From Mycolicibacterium psychrotolerans (GTDB lineage Bacteria; Actinomycetota; Actinomycetes; Mycobacteriales; Mycobacteriaceae): DNA of 64,000 nucleotides. Under the pieces are notes generated by a model. It had not been told where the DNA came from and did not search any database. It saw nothing but the letters and a program-made list of their open reading frames with translations. The stretch's first letter is position 1, and every line of letters begins with the position of its first letter. This document shows, one piece after another, positions 52,101 to 62,700 of the stretch. The DNA lies in contig NZ_AP022574.1 in the NCBI RefSeq assembly GCF_010729305.1, positions 2,728,001 to 2,792,000 on the forward strand, written 5' to 3'. The position numbers were made by a program, and so were the translations under genes.

Positions 52101-55100
52101 GGCGATATCGGAGGGGGTCAACCCGCCCCCGCCGTGTTCGACGTGAGCACAGATCCCGGCCAACGCCTCGAACCACAGCCGCCCCAGCCGGCTGATCTGG
52201 GTGGCATCGAGTGCCGAGGTGGCCCACAGCCAGTTGGCGTGCAACCGGGGGCCCGCGGCGGCGTCGATGACGCCGGCGTTGAGTTCCACGGTGTGCGCCA
52301 ACGACATCGGTACCGCCGTGGCTGCGGCGACGGCCACCAGTCCGTCCTGGTCGACCCGCCACAGGTCATCGGCGAGTTCGCCGGTGCTGCCGCCGAGGCG
52401 GCCCAGGTAGTTGAATCCGATCACCGGGTCGGCACCGTCGAGATCGATGTCGGGGTTGAGGTAGCGCAGCAGACCGAAGGTCAAACCGTCAGGCAATGCG
52501 CGCAGTTGTTCCTTGGCGCTTTTGATGATGGGGCCCAGTGCCGCATCGCCGCTCATCACCTGTGCCCAACGCAACCCGTTGACCCCCAGCGCCACCGGAT
52601 ACTTGGTGGTGAACCAGCCCACGGTGCGCGAGAGGTCCACATCGGCGGCCAGGCTCTCGTCGCGGCCATGACTTTCGACATCGACGCTGATGGGCGTACC
52701 GGTGCCCGAGAACTCTGCGAACGCCAACCCGTAGGCGATCAACAAGATGTCCTGCACCCCGGCGTGGAATGCCGCGGGCACCGCACCGAGCAAGCGGCGG
52801 GTCGTCTCGACATCCAGTTCTGCTGACCACCGTCCCGCACTCGCATAGGTGTCTGTGTCGGCTCGAGGTGCCGGCAGAACGGCGGGTACCCGCAACACCT
52901 GCCGCCAGGCCTCGGCCTGCTCCGCAACCACAGGGCTGTGTGCATGCTTGCCCAACTCCGACGACCATCGCGCAAATGACGTCCCTTCCGCAGGCAACGC
53001 CACCGGCTGGCCGTTGCGATGCTGAGACCACGCGATGTTGATGTCTTCCAACAGGATCCGCCACGACACCCCATCAACGGCCAGATGATGAATTATCAAC
53101 ACCAACCGGCTGGTGTCACCGGCCCACAATGCAGTCAGCATCACCCCGGCGGCGGGGTTCAACCGCGACCGCGCCGCCACCAACGCCTCATCGGTCAGCG
53201 CGTCGACGGCGTGCACACACGCGTCGGCATCAACCGATCCGGGCTCGCGCACCATCAAAGACCATTCGGCGCCGTCGTCGCCCGCGCGCAGTCGCAGCAT
53301 GGCGTGCCGATCCAACAATGCCTGTAGCACGACCATGACATCGGCGCGGGTGACGCCAGTGGCGGCTTGCACCACCATCGTTTGGTTGAGCTGCTCGACG
53401 GGTCCGTCCATGTCGTGCAGCCAGCGCATGATCGGGGTGGCCACCACCGGTCCGAGCCCATCATCGACCACCGCCGAATCTTCGCCGCCCGACACCTCGG
53501 CGACCCGGGCCAGTCGGGCCACGGTCTGCTCGACGAAGACGTCGCGCGGACGACATGTCAGGCCGGCGGCCCGGGCGCGGGCCACCACCTGCATCGACGA
53601 GATACTGTCCCCGCCCAGTTCGAAGAACGAGTCGTCGATCCCGACCCGCTCGACTCCCAGGACCTGGGCGTAGATGCCGGCCAGGATGTCTTCCACCGCG
53701 GAACTCGGCGCCCGGTAACGATCGCCGCCCTGGTATTCCGGTGCCGGTAGGGCGCGGGTGTCGAGCTTGCCGTTGACCGTCACGGGCAACGCGTCGATCA
53801 CCACGACCGCGGCCGGCACCATGTACGGCGGCAACCGATCAGCCAGTGCCGCGCGGACAGCGGCCGGATCTGCGTTCCCGGTGATGTAGCCGACGAGGCG
53901 TTTGTCGCCGGGGCGATCCTCGCGAGCAATCGCTACCGCCTGATCGACGCCGTCCACATCGGCGAGCGCACTCTGGATCTCACCGAGCTCGATCCGATAG
54001 CCGCGGATCTTGACCTGATCATCGGCACGCCCCAAGTACTGCAACTGCCCATCCGGGCGCCAACACACCAGATCCCCGGTGCGATACATCCGCGCCCCGG
54101 GCGCCCCGAACGGACACGCCACAAACCGCGACGCAGTCAACCCCGCTCGGCGCCAATACCCGATGCCTACGCCGCGGCCTGCCAGATACAACTCACCGAC
54201 CACCCCGGCAGGCACCGACCGCAACCACCCATCTAGCACGAAGAAAGCCGCCCCGGGTATGGGCGAGCCGATCGGCGGCGTACCCGGCCCCGACCTCAGA
54301 GGCGCGGTCTTGGATACCCACATAGTCGTCTCAGTCGGGCCGTAGACGTTGACCATCACCCGCCGGGGCGCCCACCGATCCACCAGTTCGGGCGGGCAGG
54401 GTTCAGCGCCGATCACCAGCGCCGCCGATCCCAAACCCTCGGGCGATAACCCTCGCACCGCCGACGGGGTCTGGGTCAGCACGCTGACCTGTTCGCGTAC
54501 CAATAAGGCGTGGAAGTCCTCCGGTGACCGGGCTGTCGCGTCGGGGACCACCACCAGCCGCCCGCCAAACAACAACGCGCCCCAGATCTCCCACACCGAG
54601 AAGTCGAACGCATAGGAATGGAATTGCGTCCATACCTGTCCCGGCGACAGCGCGAAGCCCACATCCAATGCCTCGAAAAGTTGAACCACGTTGTAGTGGG
54701 TGACTGCCACGCCCTTGGGCACGCCGGTGGTCCCCGACGTGTAGATGATGTGGGCGATGTCGTCGGCTGCGGGTTTCGGCAATGCTGTGCTCGGTTGGCC
54801 GTCGAGACGGGGGTCGTTCACATCCACAATCGGCAGCTCGCATCCGTCCAGCCGGCGGGCCAGCCCAGCGGTGGTGAGGGCGGCGACCGGCGCGGAATCG
54901 GCGATCATGAATTTGATCCGAGCGGGCGGGTGCGCGGGGTCGATCGGCAGGTAGGCCGCCCCGGTCTTGAGCACTGCCAGGATTGCGACGATGGCCTCTG
55001 CGCACCTGGTGAACAGCAGCGCCACACACTGTCCCGGACCCGCACCATGGTCGGCGAGCTTGTGCGCCAACCGATTGGACGCGTCATCGAGTTCCCGGTA

Positions 55101-58100
55101 TGTCCACGAACGCTCACCACAGTTGATCCCCACCGCATCTGGAGCGCGTACCACCTGTTCCGCGAACACCACCGGAATTGACAGCGGAGCCGCGGGGCGA
55201 GTCAACACCGCGCGGTTACCCATCTGATCCAGCAGCGCATGTTCACCGGCATCGAGCAAATCCATCGATGACAGGCGCGCATCCGGGTCCGCGATCATGG
55301 CAGTCAATACCCGCTGGAGCCGCTCGACCAGGGCGCGCACACTGGCTTCGTCGAACACGTCGCTGCGGAACTCCACGTTCCCGACGATGCCGGCCGGCTC
55401 ACCGGCCTCGCTCCAGCGTTCGGCCAACGAGAACGCCAGATCCACACGGGCGGTGCGGGTATCGATCGGTATCTGAGCGACCTGCAGATCGCCCAACACC
55501 AACGCAGCGGGGTCATTGTTGTCGTACTCAACGAAGTTCTGCCAGCCCAACAACACCTGAACCAGTGGGTGGTGGGTCAGACTTCGGGTGGGGTTGAGTC
55601 GGTCGACGAGCACTTCGAAGGGCACGTCTTGGTGCTCGTAGGCGGCGAGGCTTCGCCGGCGTACCTGGGCCAGCACCTCGGCGACGGTGGGATCACCGGC
55701 CAGGTCCACCCGCAATACCAGCATGTTGACGAAGAACCCGACCAGTTGATCGAGTGCCCGGTCGCTGCGCCCGGCGATGGGAAATCCCACCGCCACATCA
55801 GCGCTGGCGCTGGTTTTGGCCAGCAGCACCGCCAGGGCGGCCTGGACCACCATGAAGCTGGTCGCGTTGTATTCGCGGGCGGTCTTGCGGACTTGTTGCT
55901 GCAACTCGGCCGGCCAGTCCACGGCGACACTGCCACCGCGCTGATCGGCCACCGGGGGATAGGGCCGGTCGGTGGGCAGCTGCAGGCGTTCGGGCAGCCC
56001 GGCCAGGGCGGTTTGCCAGTAGGCCAGCTGCGCGGCGATCGGGCTGTTGCTGTCGTCGAGATCGCCGAACCGTGCTCGCTGCCACAACGTGTAATCCACG
56101 TACTGCACGGGCAATGGAGCCCAGTCAGGTGCCTGTCGCGCACATCGGGCGGCATAGGCCGCATTCAGATCAGCCACCAGTGGAGTGATCGACCAACCAT
56201 CGGCAGCGATATGGTGCACCGCGGCCACTAAAACGTGCTCGTCATCGCTGACGCGCAAAAGTGTCGCCCTGAGCGGGATTTCGGTCGCCAAATCAAACGC
56301 ATGGTGCGCGGCGGTGTCGATCGTCTCACCCAGCCGGCTCGCCGACGATCCCGTGGTGTCGAGGACCTGCCAGCCGAAGTCGACCTGATCGGCGGGAACG
56401 ACCAGCTGCTGCGGTATCCCTTCCACCGCCGGGAATATCGTGCGCAGGCTCTCGTGGCGGCTTACCACGTCAGCCATGGCCGCCCCGAGCGCGTCGGGAT
56501 CAAGGTGCCCGCTCAGTCGCAGCGCCACCGCCATGTTGTAGACCGGTGAGGGGCCCTGTAATTGGTCGAGGAACCACAACCGGCGTTGTGCGAACGACAG
56601 CGGAATCACCGCAGGCCGCGCACCGGCGACCAACGGTTGTCGCCCCCCACCCTCCCCGCCGATGTGGCGCGCTAGTTGAGCCACCGTCGGCGCGTCGAAC
56701 AGTGCGCGCACCGAAAGGTCGGCGTCCAGATCGGTGTTGATCGTGGCGACCACTCGCATCGCCGACATGCTGTCGCCGCCCAGGTCGAAGAAGGAGTCGT
56801 CGACCCCGACCCGGTCCAGTCCGAGAACCCGGGCATAGATGCCCGACAGGACCTCTTCGACCGCGTTGGTGGGAGCGCGGTAACGATCGGTGTCGGTGTA
56901 TTCGGGTGCCGGCAGGGCCCGGGTGTCGAGCTTGCCGTTGACCGTCAACGGCGCCGCATCGATCACCACCACCGCCGCCGGCACCATATAGGCCGGCAAC
57001 CGCTGGGCCAGCTGCATCCGCACCACAGCGGGATCAACTGCGCCGGGTCGGGTTTCGGTGACATATCCGACCAAACGCTTGTCGCCGGGACGATCCTGGC
57101 GAGCAATCACCACCGCCTGACCAACCCCGTCGACGGCCGCCAGCGCGGTACGGATCTCCCCGAGCTCGATCCGATACCCACGGATCTTGACCTGCTCGTC
57201 GGCGCGCCCCAGATACAGCAGCTGCCCGTCGGCACCCCAGCGCACCAGATCCCCGGTGCGATACATCCGCGCCCCCGGCGCCCCGAACGGACACGCCACA
57301 AACCGCGACGCGGTGAGCCCGGCGCGGCCGAGATATCCGGCACCGACACCGCTGCCGGCTACATAGAGTTCACCGACCACTCCGGCCGACACCGGCCGCA
57401 GCCACCCGTCGAGGACAAACAGCGCCGCCCCCGGCACCGGAAAACCGATCGGCACCACCCCCGATCCCGCCGTCAACGGCGCGCTGATCGTGGCGTACAC
57501 CGCCGTTTCGGTCGGGCCGTAGCCATTGATCATCACCCGCCCCGGCGCCCACCGATCCATCACCTCGGCCGGACACGCCTCACCGCCCACCACCAGCGCC
57601 ACCGACTCCAACCCCTGCGGCGACAACGCCGTCACCGCCGACGGAGTCTGACTCAACACACTGACGTGTTCAGCCACCAGCAAGGAGTGAAAGTCCTCCG
57701 GCGAGCCCGCCACCGACTCCGGCACCACCACCAGCCGCCCACCATGCAGCAACGCCCCCCAGATCTCCCACACCGAAAAGTCGAACGCATACGAATGACA
57801 CTGCGTCCACACCTGTCCCGGAGCCGGCTTCACACCGACATCAAGCCCGTCAAAAAGCCGGGTCACGTTGTGATGGGTGACCGCCACACCCTTGGGCACA
57901 CCGGTCGTACCCGAGGTGTACATGACATGGGCAAGATCATCGGCAGACGGTGCCGGAAGCGGCGTGCACGGGCAATCCTTCACAGCACAGTCATCGACGT
58001 CGATGACGGTCAGATCCCCGCCGTCCAATCGCGATCGCAGCGCTGCGGTGGTGACCGCAACGACCGGCCCCGCATCGGCAACCATGAATCCGATCCGCGC

Positions 58101-59735
58101 ATCGGGCACCGCCGGGTCAATCGGCAGATACGCCGCCCCCGTCTTGAGCACCGCCACAATCGCCACGATCGCCTCGAGGCACCGCGCAAACATCAGCGCT
58201 ACACACTGACCCGCACCCGCCCCATGATCAGACAGCAGATGCGCCAACCGATTCGACGCCTCATCAAGCTCCCGATACGTCAGCGAGCGGCCCTCGAAAG
58301 TCACCGCCACCGCCTCGGGCGTACGCGCCGCCTGCACGCCAAACACCACCGGAACCGACACCGCAGCGGAAGCCGGCCGGGACAACACCGCCCGATTACC
58401 CAACCCATCCAGCTGGGCGTGCTCCCCATCATCGAGCAAATCGATCGACAACAACCGCCGCGTCGGATTGGCAGTCATTGCTCCCAACACGCGCCGCAAC
58501 TGTCCCGCCAAAACGGAGACGTCCAGATTCGGAAACGGCTGGCCGGGTCCCGCCGTGCTGAGATAGAGGTCCTCACCAACTCCGGAGAAGAACATCCCGA
58601 AGCCACGCACCTGTCCAGAATTGGTGTATGACGCCGATGCGGGGACACCCCCGAAGTCCAGAGTGAATATCGACGGAATGAAATTGACGCACACCCTGTC
58701 GGGTATCTGACCCTGGCCACGACCGTGCGCCTGACGCTCTAGCGATTGCACCGGAAACCGTTGGTGCTGCAGGGCTTCTCGCACCCTCGCGTGGACGTGT
58801 GCACAGAATTCGGCGACCGTCAACTCCGGCGACACCGTCAAGATCAGCGGCACCACACCGGAAACCATCCCGGGGGCGGTCTTCGATTCGTGGCTTACGC
58901 GCCGGCTGACGGGGAAGTCGAGTACGACCTCTGACCCCTCAGCGCAACAACCCCGCACCAGGAGCGCGCACGCCGCGCTGATGATCGACGTGTGAGGCAT
59001 TTCCCACAGTTGGGCCAACGCTTGAACTCTGCGAAGCACTACACGGTCCAACAGAACGGGTGTCGACGGTCGATACGGATCGCGCTCGCCCGTGGCCTCC
59101 GGGAACTGATTCTGGCTTTCCTTTTCCGACGGCAGGTTCGTAGTCCAGTAGCTTTGATCCTCCAGGTATTCGGGCGACGTCTCGTAAGCCAGTTCTGTGC
59201 TCACCAGATCCTGCAACGATCCGAACATCGCAGGAGGGATGGGTCTGCCAGAAACAACGGCGGAGTAGACGGCAGCGATCCGATGGCCAACCAGCGCAAG
59301 GCCGAATCCGTCGACGATGATGTGATGACAGCAGGTGAACCAGTAGAACTCGTAAGGCCGCGTCCGAAACAGCGCGAACTTGAACAGCGGTCCGCTGAAC
59401 GCCATCGGTGTGCGTTGTATTGATGACGCTATCTCGTAAGCTTCCTCCACGGGATCATGCGAACTGCTCAGGTCGTGAAACGTAAGCTCAACATGCTCGT
59501 AGTCGATTGCCCGCTGGACGACCTGGCCGTACTCTTGGAAGAAACCAGCCCTGACCGGTTCGGCTTCTCGTATCACTCGACGGATCGCCCACTCAAGGGG
59601 ATCACGTTGTACTGGACCTTCGATTCTCACAAACAGACCGAGTTGCCAGCCTGTGCCATAACAACCCGTTTCGTGTGCAAGCCAAACATCCAGCTGTGCA
59701 CGCGTCAGCGGCAGCGTCCGTCCATCAAGCGCCAT
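43149..59735 (-). CDS. four-module NRPS (modules 1-4 plus the condensation domain of module 5)
   Basis: Non-ribosomal peptide synthetase of 5528 aa. Order, with key residues: C1 (HHIIVDG from His137, starter type accepting an acyl chain)-A1-T1 (Ser989); C2 (HHIAADG from His1174)-A2-T2 (Ser2044)-E2 (HHLAVDG from His2216); C3 (HHLVLDG from His2698)-A3-T3 (Ser3537); C4 (HHIAADG from His3722)-A4-T4 (Ser4590)-E4 (HHLVVDA from His4761, Gly to Ala); C5 (HHIVMDG from His5246) to the C-terminus. C domains after E read [13 protein letters not shown] (D-L type); the others read PLSFAQxRLWFL (L-L type). Codes read by eye: A1 DFWSVGGVYK, A2 DFWTVGVMWK, A3 DVWTVVAMCK, A4 DFWTLGAVYK. ATG 59735 overlaps the PKS stop by 11 nt. 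It acts after the PKS and hands over to the second NRPS. Confidence 0.92.
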   Translation of the reverse strand: MALDGRTLPLTRAQLDVWLAHETGCYGTGWQLGLFVRIEGPVQRDPLEWAIRRVIREAEPVRAGFFQEYGQVVQRAIDYEHVELTFHDLSSSHDPVEEAYEIASSIQRTPMAFSGPLFKFALFRTRPYEFYWFTCCHHIIVDGFGLALVGHRIAAVYSAVVSGRPIPPAMFGSLQDLVSTELAYETSPEYLEDQSYWTTNLPSEKESQNQFPEATGERDPYRPSTPVLLDRVVLRRVQALAQLWEMPHTSIISAACALLVRGCCAEGSEVVLDFPVSRRVSHESKTAPGMVSGVVPLILTVSPELTVAEFCAHVHARVREALQHQRFPVQSLERQAHGRGQGQIPDRVCVNFIPSIFTLDFGGVPASASYTNSGQVRGFGMFFSGVGEDLYLSTAGPGQPFPNLDVSVLAGQLRRVLGAMTANPTRRLLSIDLLDDGEHAQLDGLGNRAVLSRPASAAVSVPVVFGVQAARTPEAVAVTFEGRSLTYRELDEASNRLAHLLSDHGAGAGQCVALMFARCLEAIVAIVAVLKTGAAYLPIDPAVPDARIGFMVADAGPVVAVTTAALRSRLDGGDLTVIDVDDCAVKDCPCTPLPAPSADDLAHVMYTSGTTGVPKGVAVTHHNVTRLFDGLDVGVKPAPGQVWTQCHSYAFDFSVWEIWGALLHGGRLVVVPESVAGSPEDFHSLLVAEHVSVLSQTPSAVTALSPQGLESVALVVGGEACPAEVMDRWAPGRVMINGYGPTETAVYATISAPLTAGSGVVPIGFPVPGAALFVLDGWLRPVSAGVVGELYVAGSGVGAGYLGRAGLTASRFVACPFGAPGARMYRTGDLVRWGADGQLLYLGRADEQVKIRGYRIELGEIRTALAAVDGVGQAVVIARQDRPGDKRLVGYVTETRPGAVDPAVVRMQLAQRLPAYMVPAAVVVIDAAPLTVNGKLDTRALPAPEYTDTDRYRAPTNAVEEVLSGIYARVLGLDRVGVDDSFFDLGGDSMSAMRVVATINTDLDADLSVRALFDAPTVAQLARHIGGEGGGRQPLVAGARPAVIPLSFAQRRLWFLDQLQGPSPVYNMAVALRLSGHLDPDALGAAMADVVSRHESLRTIFPAVEGIPQQLVVPADQVDFGWQVLDTTGSSASRLGETIDTAAHHAFDLATEIPLRATLLRVSDDEHVLVAAVHHIAADGWSITPLVADLNAAYAARCARQAPDWAPLPVQYVDYTLWQRARFGDLDDSNSPIAAQLAYWQTALAGLPERLQLPTDRPYPPVADQRGGSVAVDWPAELQQQVRKTAREYNATSFMVVQAALAVLLAKTSASADVAVGFPIAGRSDRALDQLVGFFVNMLVLRVDLAGDPTVAEVLAQVRRRSLAAYEHQDVPFEVLVDRLNPTRSLTHHPLVQVLLGWQNFVEYDNNDPAALVLGDLQVAQIPIDTRTARVDLAFSLAERWSEAGEPAGIVGNVEFRSDVFDEASVRALVERLQRVLTAMIADPDARLSSMDLLDAGEHALLDQMGNRAVLTRPAAPLSIPVVFAEQVVRAPDAVGINCGERSWTYRELDDASNRLAHKLADHGAGPGQCVALLFTRCAEAIVAILAVLKTGAAYLPIDPAHPPARIKFMIADSAPVAALTTAGLARRLDGCELPIVDVNDPRLDGQPSTALPKPAADDIAHIIYTSGTTGVPKGVAVTHYNVVQLFEALDVGFALSPGQVWTQFHSYAFDFSVWEIWGALLFGGRLVVVPDATARSPEDFHALLVREQVSVLTQTPSAVRGLSPEGLGSAALVIGAEPCPPELVDRWAPRRVMVNVYGPTETTMWVSKTAPLRSGPGTPPIGSPIPGAAFFVLDGWLRSVPAGVVGELYLAGRGVGIGYWRRAGLTASRFVACPFGAPGARMYRTGDLVCWRPDGQLQYLGRADDQVKIRGYRIELGEIQSALADVDGVDQAVAIAREDRPGDKRLVGYITGNADPAAVRAALADRLPPYMVPAAVVVIDALPVTVNGKLDTRALPAPEYQGGDRYRAPSSAVEDILAGIYAQVLGVERVGIDDSFFELGGDSISSMQVVARARAAGLTCRPRDVFVEQTVARLARVAEVSGGEDSAVVDDGLGPVVATPIMRWLHDMDGPVEQLNQTMVVQAATGVTRADVMVVLQALLDRHAMLRLRAGDDGAEWSLMVREPGSVDADACVHAVDALTDEALVAARSRLNPAAGVMLTALWAGDTSRLVLIIHHLAVDGVSWRILLEDINIAWSQHRNGQPVALPAEGTSFARWSSELGKHAHSPVVAEQAEAWRQVLRVPAVLPAPRADTDTYASAGRWSAELDVETTRRLLGAVPAAFHAGVQDILLIAYGLAFAEFSGTGTPISVDVESHGRDESLAADVDLSRTVGWFTTKYPVALGVNGLRWAQVMSGDAALGPIIKSAKEQLRALPDGLTFGLLRYLNPDIDLDGADPVIGFNYLGRLGGSTGELADDLWRVDQDGLVAVAAATAVPMSLAHTVELNAGVIDAAAGPRLHANWLWATSALDATQISRLGRLWFEALAGICAHVEHGGGGLTPSDIAPAQLTQHQIDQLDQQFRIADILPLTPLQQGLLFHATQGSHDDVYAMQLDITVTGPLDPDRLRDAMHTVLSRHPNLAARFCQQFDEPVQIIPADPEASWRYIDLSGSGGDAGEQIEKLCAAERAAVCDLADPSPFRVALVRSADDNHRIVLTSHHLVLDGWSLPILLGEVFAGYHGHRLPAAVPYRRLVGWLAERDREAAQAAWKEVLAGFDTPTLVGPPGRVRPGPRGVATYQMTKEITRAVGELARARHFTVNTVLQGAWAQLLTWLTGNHDVVFGTAVSGRPTDVAGAESIVGLLINTVPVRATIAPETTTAALLDQLHDRHNRTLEHQHLALSEIHRVTGHGQLFDTLFVFENYPIDTDALTGVGGLAITDFTSHESNHYPLTMQAVPGAELSLRVEFDTDIFDADSIDVLIDRYRRVLAATAADPGRRLSSMDVLDVNEHTRIDRFGNRAALTQPAPLPRSIPTLFAEHVARCPEATAVTSGGGSMTYRELDEAANRLAHLLAGHGVGPGDVVAVLMERSAEAVVSILAVLKTGAVYLPIDRAVPAPRLQFMIADAGPVAAVTTAGLADRLAGCEFVVIDVNDPAIDAQPNTGLPVPYGDSAAYVIYTSGTTGLPKGVAITHSNVTELLGSLDAGLPGAGVWPLCHTLAFDVSVWEIFGALLRGGRVVVVPEEVTGSSEDLRALLIAEQVNVLTQTPSAVAALSPQGLESAALVVVGEACPADVVDRWAPGRVMVNAYGPTETTMCVAITAPLTPGSGLVPIGAPVPGAALFVLDGWLRPVPAGMVGELYVAGHGVGIGYLRRASLTAARFIACPFGASGTRMYRTGDLVRWGADGQLQYLGRADEQVKIRGYRIELGDVRAALAGLNGVDQAVVIAREDHPGGKRLVAYVTEIHSGAVDTAEVRTQLTERLPAYMVPAAVLAIDRLPLTVNGKLDIRALPAPEYADVEHYRAPATAVEEILAGIYAQVLGLDRVGVDDSFFDLGGDSILAMRVTAAINSGLDADLTVRTLFDAPTIAQLAPRIVEGTDVRERLIAGQRPAVLPLSFAQNRLWYLDQLTGPSPVYNIATALRLCGSLDTEALAAALQDLVGRHESLRTLIAAPEGIPQQVVVSPDRADAGWDVVDANGWPSARLTAAIDAAARHAFDLSREIPLRATLYRVSDDDHVLVGVVHHIAADGWSITPMVSDLSIAYAARCAGRAPNWAELPVQYADYTLWQRARFGDLDDGDSVIARQLAYWRDALAGMPERLELPTDRPYPPQADQRGARVAVDWPVTVQQQVRGLAAKFNVTSFMVVQAALAVLLSRLSSRSDVAVGFPIAGRTDPALNGLVGFFVNTLVLRADLSGDPTVVELLAQVRRRSLAAFEHQDLPFEVLVDRLNPSRSLTHHPLVQVMLAWQNLPGHTGDPAGGLALGDLRVTQIPIDTRTARVDLSFSLSEQLTDAGEPAGIVGAVEFRTDVFDPATVATLIERLRRVLAAMAVDPAQRVSTIDVLDAEEYARLDEFGNRAVLTQSGTRESIPMVFAEQVVRAPEAVAISCGERAWTYREVDGASNQLAHLLSDRGTGPGQSVALLLERSAQAIIAMLAVLKTGATYLAIDPALPTARIEFMVKDAAPMAAITTAGLAYRLDGCHLSIVDIQDPDIDGRPSTGLPAPSADDLAYLIYTSGTTGVPKGVAVTHRNVIHLAASSPPELPARQVWTQCHSYAFDFSVWEIWAALLGGGRLVVVPDSVVASPRDFHALLLAEQVNVLTQTPSAVTALSPEGLESVALLLGGEACPAEVVYRWAPGRVMINAYGPTEITVYASMSTSLKPGPGTAPIGRPASTAALFVLDAWLRPVPLGVVGELYVAGRGVGVGYLGRAGLTGSRFVACPFGGSGTRMYRTGDLVCWRPDGQLRYLGRVDEQVKIRGYRIELGEIQTALAALDGVDEAVVIAREDRPGDRRLIGYITGTADPAELRAELAERLPGYMVPAAVVVIDAVPLTVNGKLDTRALPIAEYTDTERYRAPTDAVEEVLAGIYAQVLGLDRVGVDDSFFDLGGDSILSMQVVAQARAAGLLCRPRDVFVEQTVARLARVARISVGTGDVVDEGVGDLSATPIIRWLNSVDGSVDEFNQTMMVQAPPGVTEADVVVVLQALLDQHAMLRLHVNDGLGGWVLKVPEAGSVRAESCLQSADVLSHEAVVAARSRLNPAAGLVISALWLTSTRELVLIIHHLVVDAVSWRILLEDLNIAWAHHRNGQPIALPAVGTSFQRWASLLTDHARSTAVQHHAEAWRKVLEIPPALPAMRPETDTYATAGHRSVTLDVETTRRLLGEVPAAFHTGIQDILLIGYALAWAEFLGTSDAPIGIDVEGHGRHDELASDIDLSRTVGWFTTKYPVALTVGGLSWPQVLSGDAALGAVIKNAKEQLRALPDGLSYGLLRYLNTDIELSGPDPTIGFNYLGRMGGAQAEAHGDLWSVSEGGVSVSGVAAAVPMALAHTVELNAGTVDTAAGPYLHADWMWAASALDQAQVGRLSQLWFDALAGICAHVQRGGGGLTPSDIAPARLSQQQIDELQQRHRIADVLPLTPLQQGLLFHTGTTHGSSDDVYAMQLGFTIAGPLDADRLRDAVQMVLARHPNLAARFDQQFDQPVQLIPADPVMPWQYVELSDSDLGPHELIQRVCAEERAAVCDLEHPPAFRVALLRTAEGAHRMVLTFHHIVMDGWSLPILLQEIFAAYHGQRLPAAGSYRGFVTWLAGRDLDAAHAAWREVLAGFDTPTLVGPPGRLTLGPRGTTSFRVSEETTRAVTALARSCRTTVNTVLQAAWAQMLMWMTGHHDVVFGTAVSGRPTEMADAESMVGLLINTVPVRATATPATTIADLLDHLQRAHTDTLEHQHLALSEIHRSTGHDQLFDTLFVFENYPLDTTAFAGADGLAISDITGREFNHYPLAMVAQLGRELGLRVEFDTEVFDPATIGKLTERFQRVLAAMAGDTGGSHDG
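52156..52948. repeat. NRPS internal repeat block 1, copy in modules 2-3
   Basis: Partner of 36843-37635. It encodes the E2 core and the start of C3. The first difference on one side is at 52155 (C versus G at 36842) and on the other at 52949 (T versus C at 37636). Confidence 0.85.
53759..54143. repeat. NRPS internal repeat block 2, copy in A2
   Basis: Partner of 38446-38830, in the A2 C-terminal region. Beyond 54143 the A2 sequence no longer matches A6, which there resembles A3 instead. Confidence 0.85.
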
Positions 59736-62700
59736 CGGACCGGCTCTCGGTAGCCTCAGCAGGCGCCAACTTCTCGCACAGAAGCACCGCCAGATCGCGA
59801 ATGGTAACGGTGGCGATGTCGGTGGACGCGATCCGTATTCCCGTTTCGGCTTCGATGCGGGTACGCAGTTCGAGGGCACCCAGTGAGTCCAAGCCGTAAC
59901 CGGAGAGCGGCCGGTCGGGATCGACACTGCGGCGCAGAATCAGATTGGTCTGATCCGAGATCAGTCGGCGCAGTCGCGCCGGCCGCTCGTCCGGGGGTAG
60001 CTCGTCGAGCTCGGCACGCAGTTCGCTTGTGGCCGAGACATTTTCACCGGAGGAGCGGAAGGCGGCGGCGAAGGGGCTGTGCTCGGCGAACCTTGTCAAC
60101 CACGGTGTGCCCGTGATCGGTGCATAGCCGGTGTAGACGCGGTCGTGGCGTAGCAGCGCTTCGAAGGCATAGGCACCCTCCTCGGGTGCGATGGCGACGC
60201 CCGCACTTTCTGCCACCGCGGCGGCCCGCCCGACTTGCGCCCAAGCACCCCAGGCGATCGCGGTAGCGGGGAGGCCCTGGACCCGCCGCCAGTGGGTGAA
60301 CGCGTCCAGCCAGCTGTTCGCCGCGGCGTAGGCGCCCTGTCCGGGTGAGCCCACCAACGCGGCCGCCGACGAGAACGAGCAGAACCAATCCAACGGCTGG
60401 TCGGCGGTAGCCGTATGCAGATTCCATGCGCCGAAGACTTTCGGTGCCCAGTCACGTTCGACCAGCTCATCATTGATGGTGGTCAGTGTCGCGTCCTCGA
60501 CCACCGCCGCCGCGTGCAGCACTCCGCGGACAGGAAATCCGGTCGCGGTCGCAGTGGCCACCAGCCGTTGCGCGGTCAGGTCTTGGGCTATGTCACCGCA
60601 CTCCACTACGACATCGGCGCCGGCCGCGCGCATGCGCTCGATAGCCTCCAGCGCCTTCACCGACGGCTGTGACCGAGACGACAGCACGATGCGCCCGCAG
60701 CCGGCTGTTGCCATCCTCTCGGCCAAGAATAGACCCAGGCCGCCCAGTCCGCCCGTAATGAGGTAGGCGCCGTCGCGGTGGAAGACCGGGACCTGCGCCG
60801 GCGGCACCGGCACTCGACTTCGGCCGGTACGCGGAATGTCGAGCACGAGTTTGCCCGTGTGCTGCGCGGCACTCATCATTCGAATGGCGTTGGCGGCTTC
60901 AGCGAGCGGGAAGCGCGTGATCTCGGGTAGCGACAGCACGCCGTCTGCGGTGAGGCGATACACGGTGTTCACCAAGTCTCGGAACCGGTTCGGATCCCCG
61001 TATGACAGCAATCCCAGGTCGACGGCGTAGAACGACAGGTTGCGCCGGAATGGAAAGAGTCCCAACCGTGTGTCACCGTAAATGTCGCGCTTGCCTATCT
61101 CGATGAATCGTCCACCGAGCGCCAGCAATTCGAGGCCTGCGCGCTGTGCGGCCCCGGTGACCGAGTTGAGCACCACGTCCACGCCGTACCCGTCGGTGTC
61201 ACGGCGTATCGCATCGGCAAACTCCAGGCTTCGCGAGTCGTACACATGCCTGATGCCCTTGTCGCGTAACAGTTGTCGACGCTGTTCGCTGCCCGCCGTT
61301 GCGAAGATCTCGGCTCCGGCGGCGCGGCCGATGGCGACGGCCGCCTGCCCCACCCCCCCGGTTGCGGAATGGATCAACACCTTGTCGCCAGTGGCGATGC
61401 GGGCGAGTTCCTGGAGGCCGTACCAGGCAGTGGCGTGTGCCGTGGTCACCGCTGCCGTTTGCTCGTCGGTGAGGCCGGCAGGCAACGTGACGGTGCGGCG
61501 TGCGTCGCAGGTGATGAAGGTGCCCCAACAGCCGTCGGCGCACACACCGCCCACACGATCACCCACCTTGTGTTCGGTTACGTCCGGCCCGACCGCAGTC
61601 ACGACCCCGGCGAAGTCGGTGCCCAGTTGCGGCAGCCGCCCCTCGAACGCCGGGTACCGGCCGAACGCGACGAGCACGTCGGCGAAATTGATGCTTGACG
61701 CGCCGACCGCGACCTCAATTTGTCCCCGTTCCGGCGGGACCCGTTCGCAGGCAACGAGTTCCATCGTCTCGAGGTCACCGGGTGTGCGGATCTGCAGTCG
61801 CATCCCGTCGCACTCTTGGCTGACGATGGCAATTTTCCGATCCTCGGGGCGCAGCGGAGTCGGGGACAACCGCGCGACATACCACGCGCCGTTTCGCCAG
61901 GCCGTCTCGTCCTCCTCTGAACCGCCGAGCAGCTGCTGCGCCAGCTGCCCGGCATCGGTGGCTTCATCCACATCGATCTGGGTGGCGCGCAATTGCGGGT
62001 GCTCGGTGCCGATCACCCGCATCAAACCCCGCAGTCCGGCCTGCTCCAGATTGGCCACATCACCGGCGACTATGGTCTGAGCGTTGGTTGTCGCGACGTA
62101 CAGGCGTGGGAGTTCGCCTGGAATCTCCGGCAATTCGCGGGTGATACGCACCAGATGCTGCACGTTCTCGAGGCCCAGCAGCGGGGACCGATCATCGGCG
62201 TCGCCGGTTGTAACTCCGGTGAGGATCACCACGCCGACGAATCCACCCGCGCGCAGATGACTTCTGAACTGTTGCGAGTTCGACGTATGGTCGGCGGTCG
62301 GGGGCCAGTACATGGCGACACACTGCGCGCCATTGCTTTTCAGGGCGTCGGTCAACGAGTCGGCCACCAGGTCGTTCGCGGTGGTGCTGATCAGCAGCCA
62401 GGTTCCGGCATCGGCGCGCTCCACCTCGGGCAACTCGCGTTGCTGCCACTCAATGGTCAGCAACCGCTTGGCCAGCACCCGATCGTTGTTGCCCTCCTCG
62501 GATGCCCCGGTGCCCAATCGCAGCCCCCGCACGGTGAGCAGGACTACCCCGTGCTCGTCGAGGACGTCGAGGTCCGACTCGACCCCGGAACGGTCGGCTT
62601 TCGCCACGCGTGTGTAGCAATAGCGGGCGCCGCGGACATCACCGTAGGCGCGAAGTCGCCGAATACCCAACGGGAATGCCAGCACATCCTCGCCAAGGGC

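Noticed and set aside
59736..59927. Upstream extension of the first NRPS frame
   Set aside because: Overlaps the PKS ACP in another frame and lacks domain similarity.
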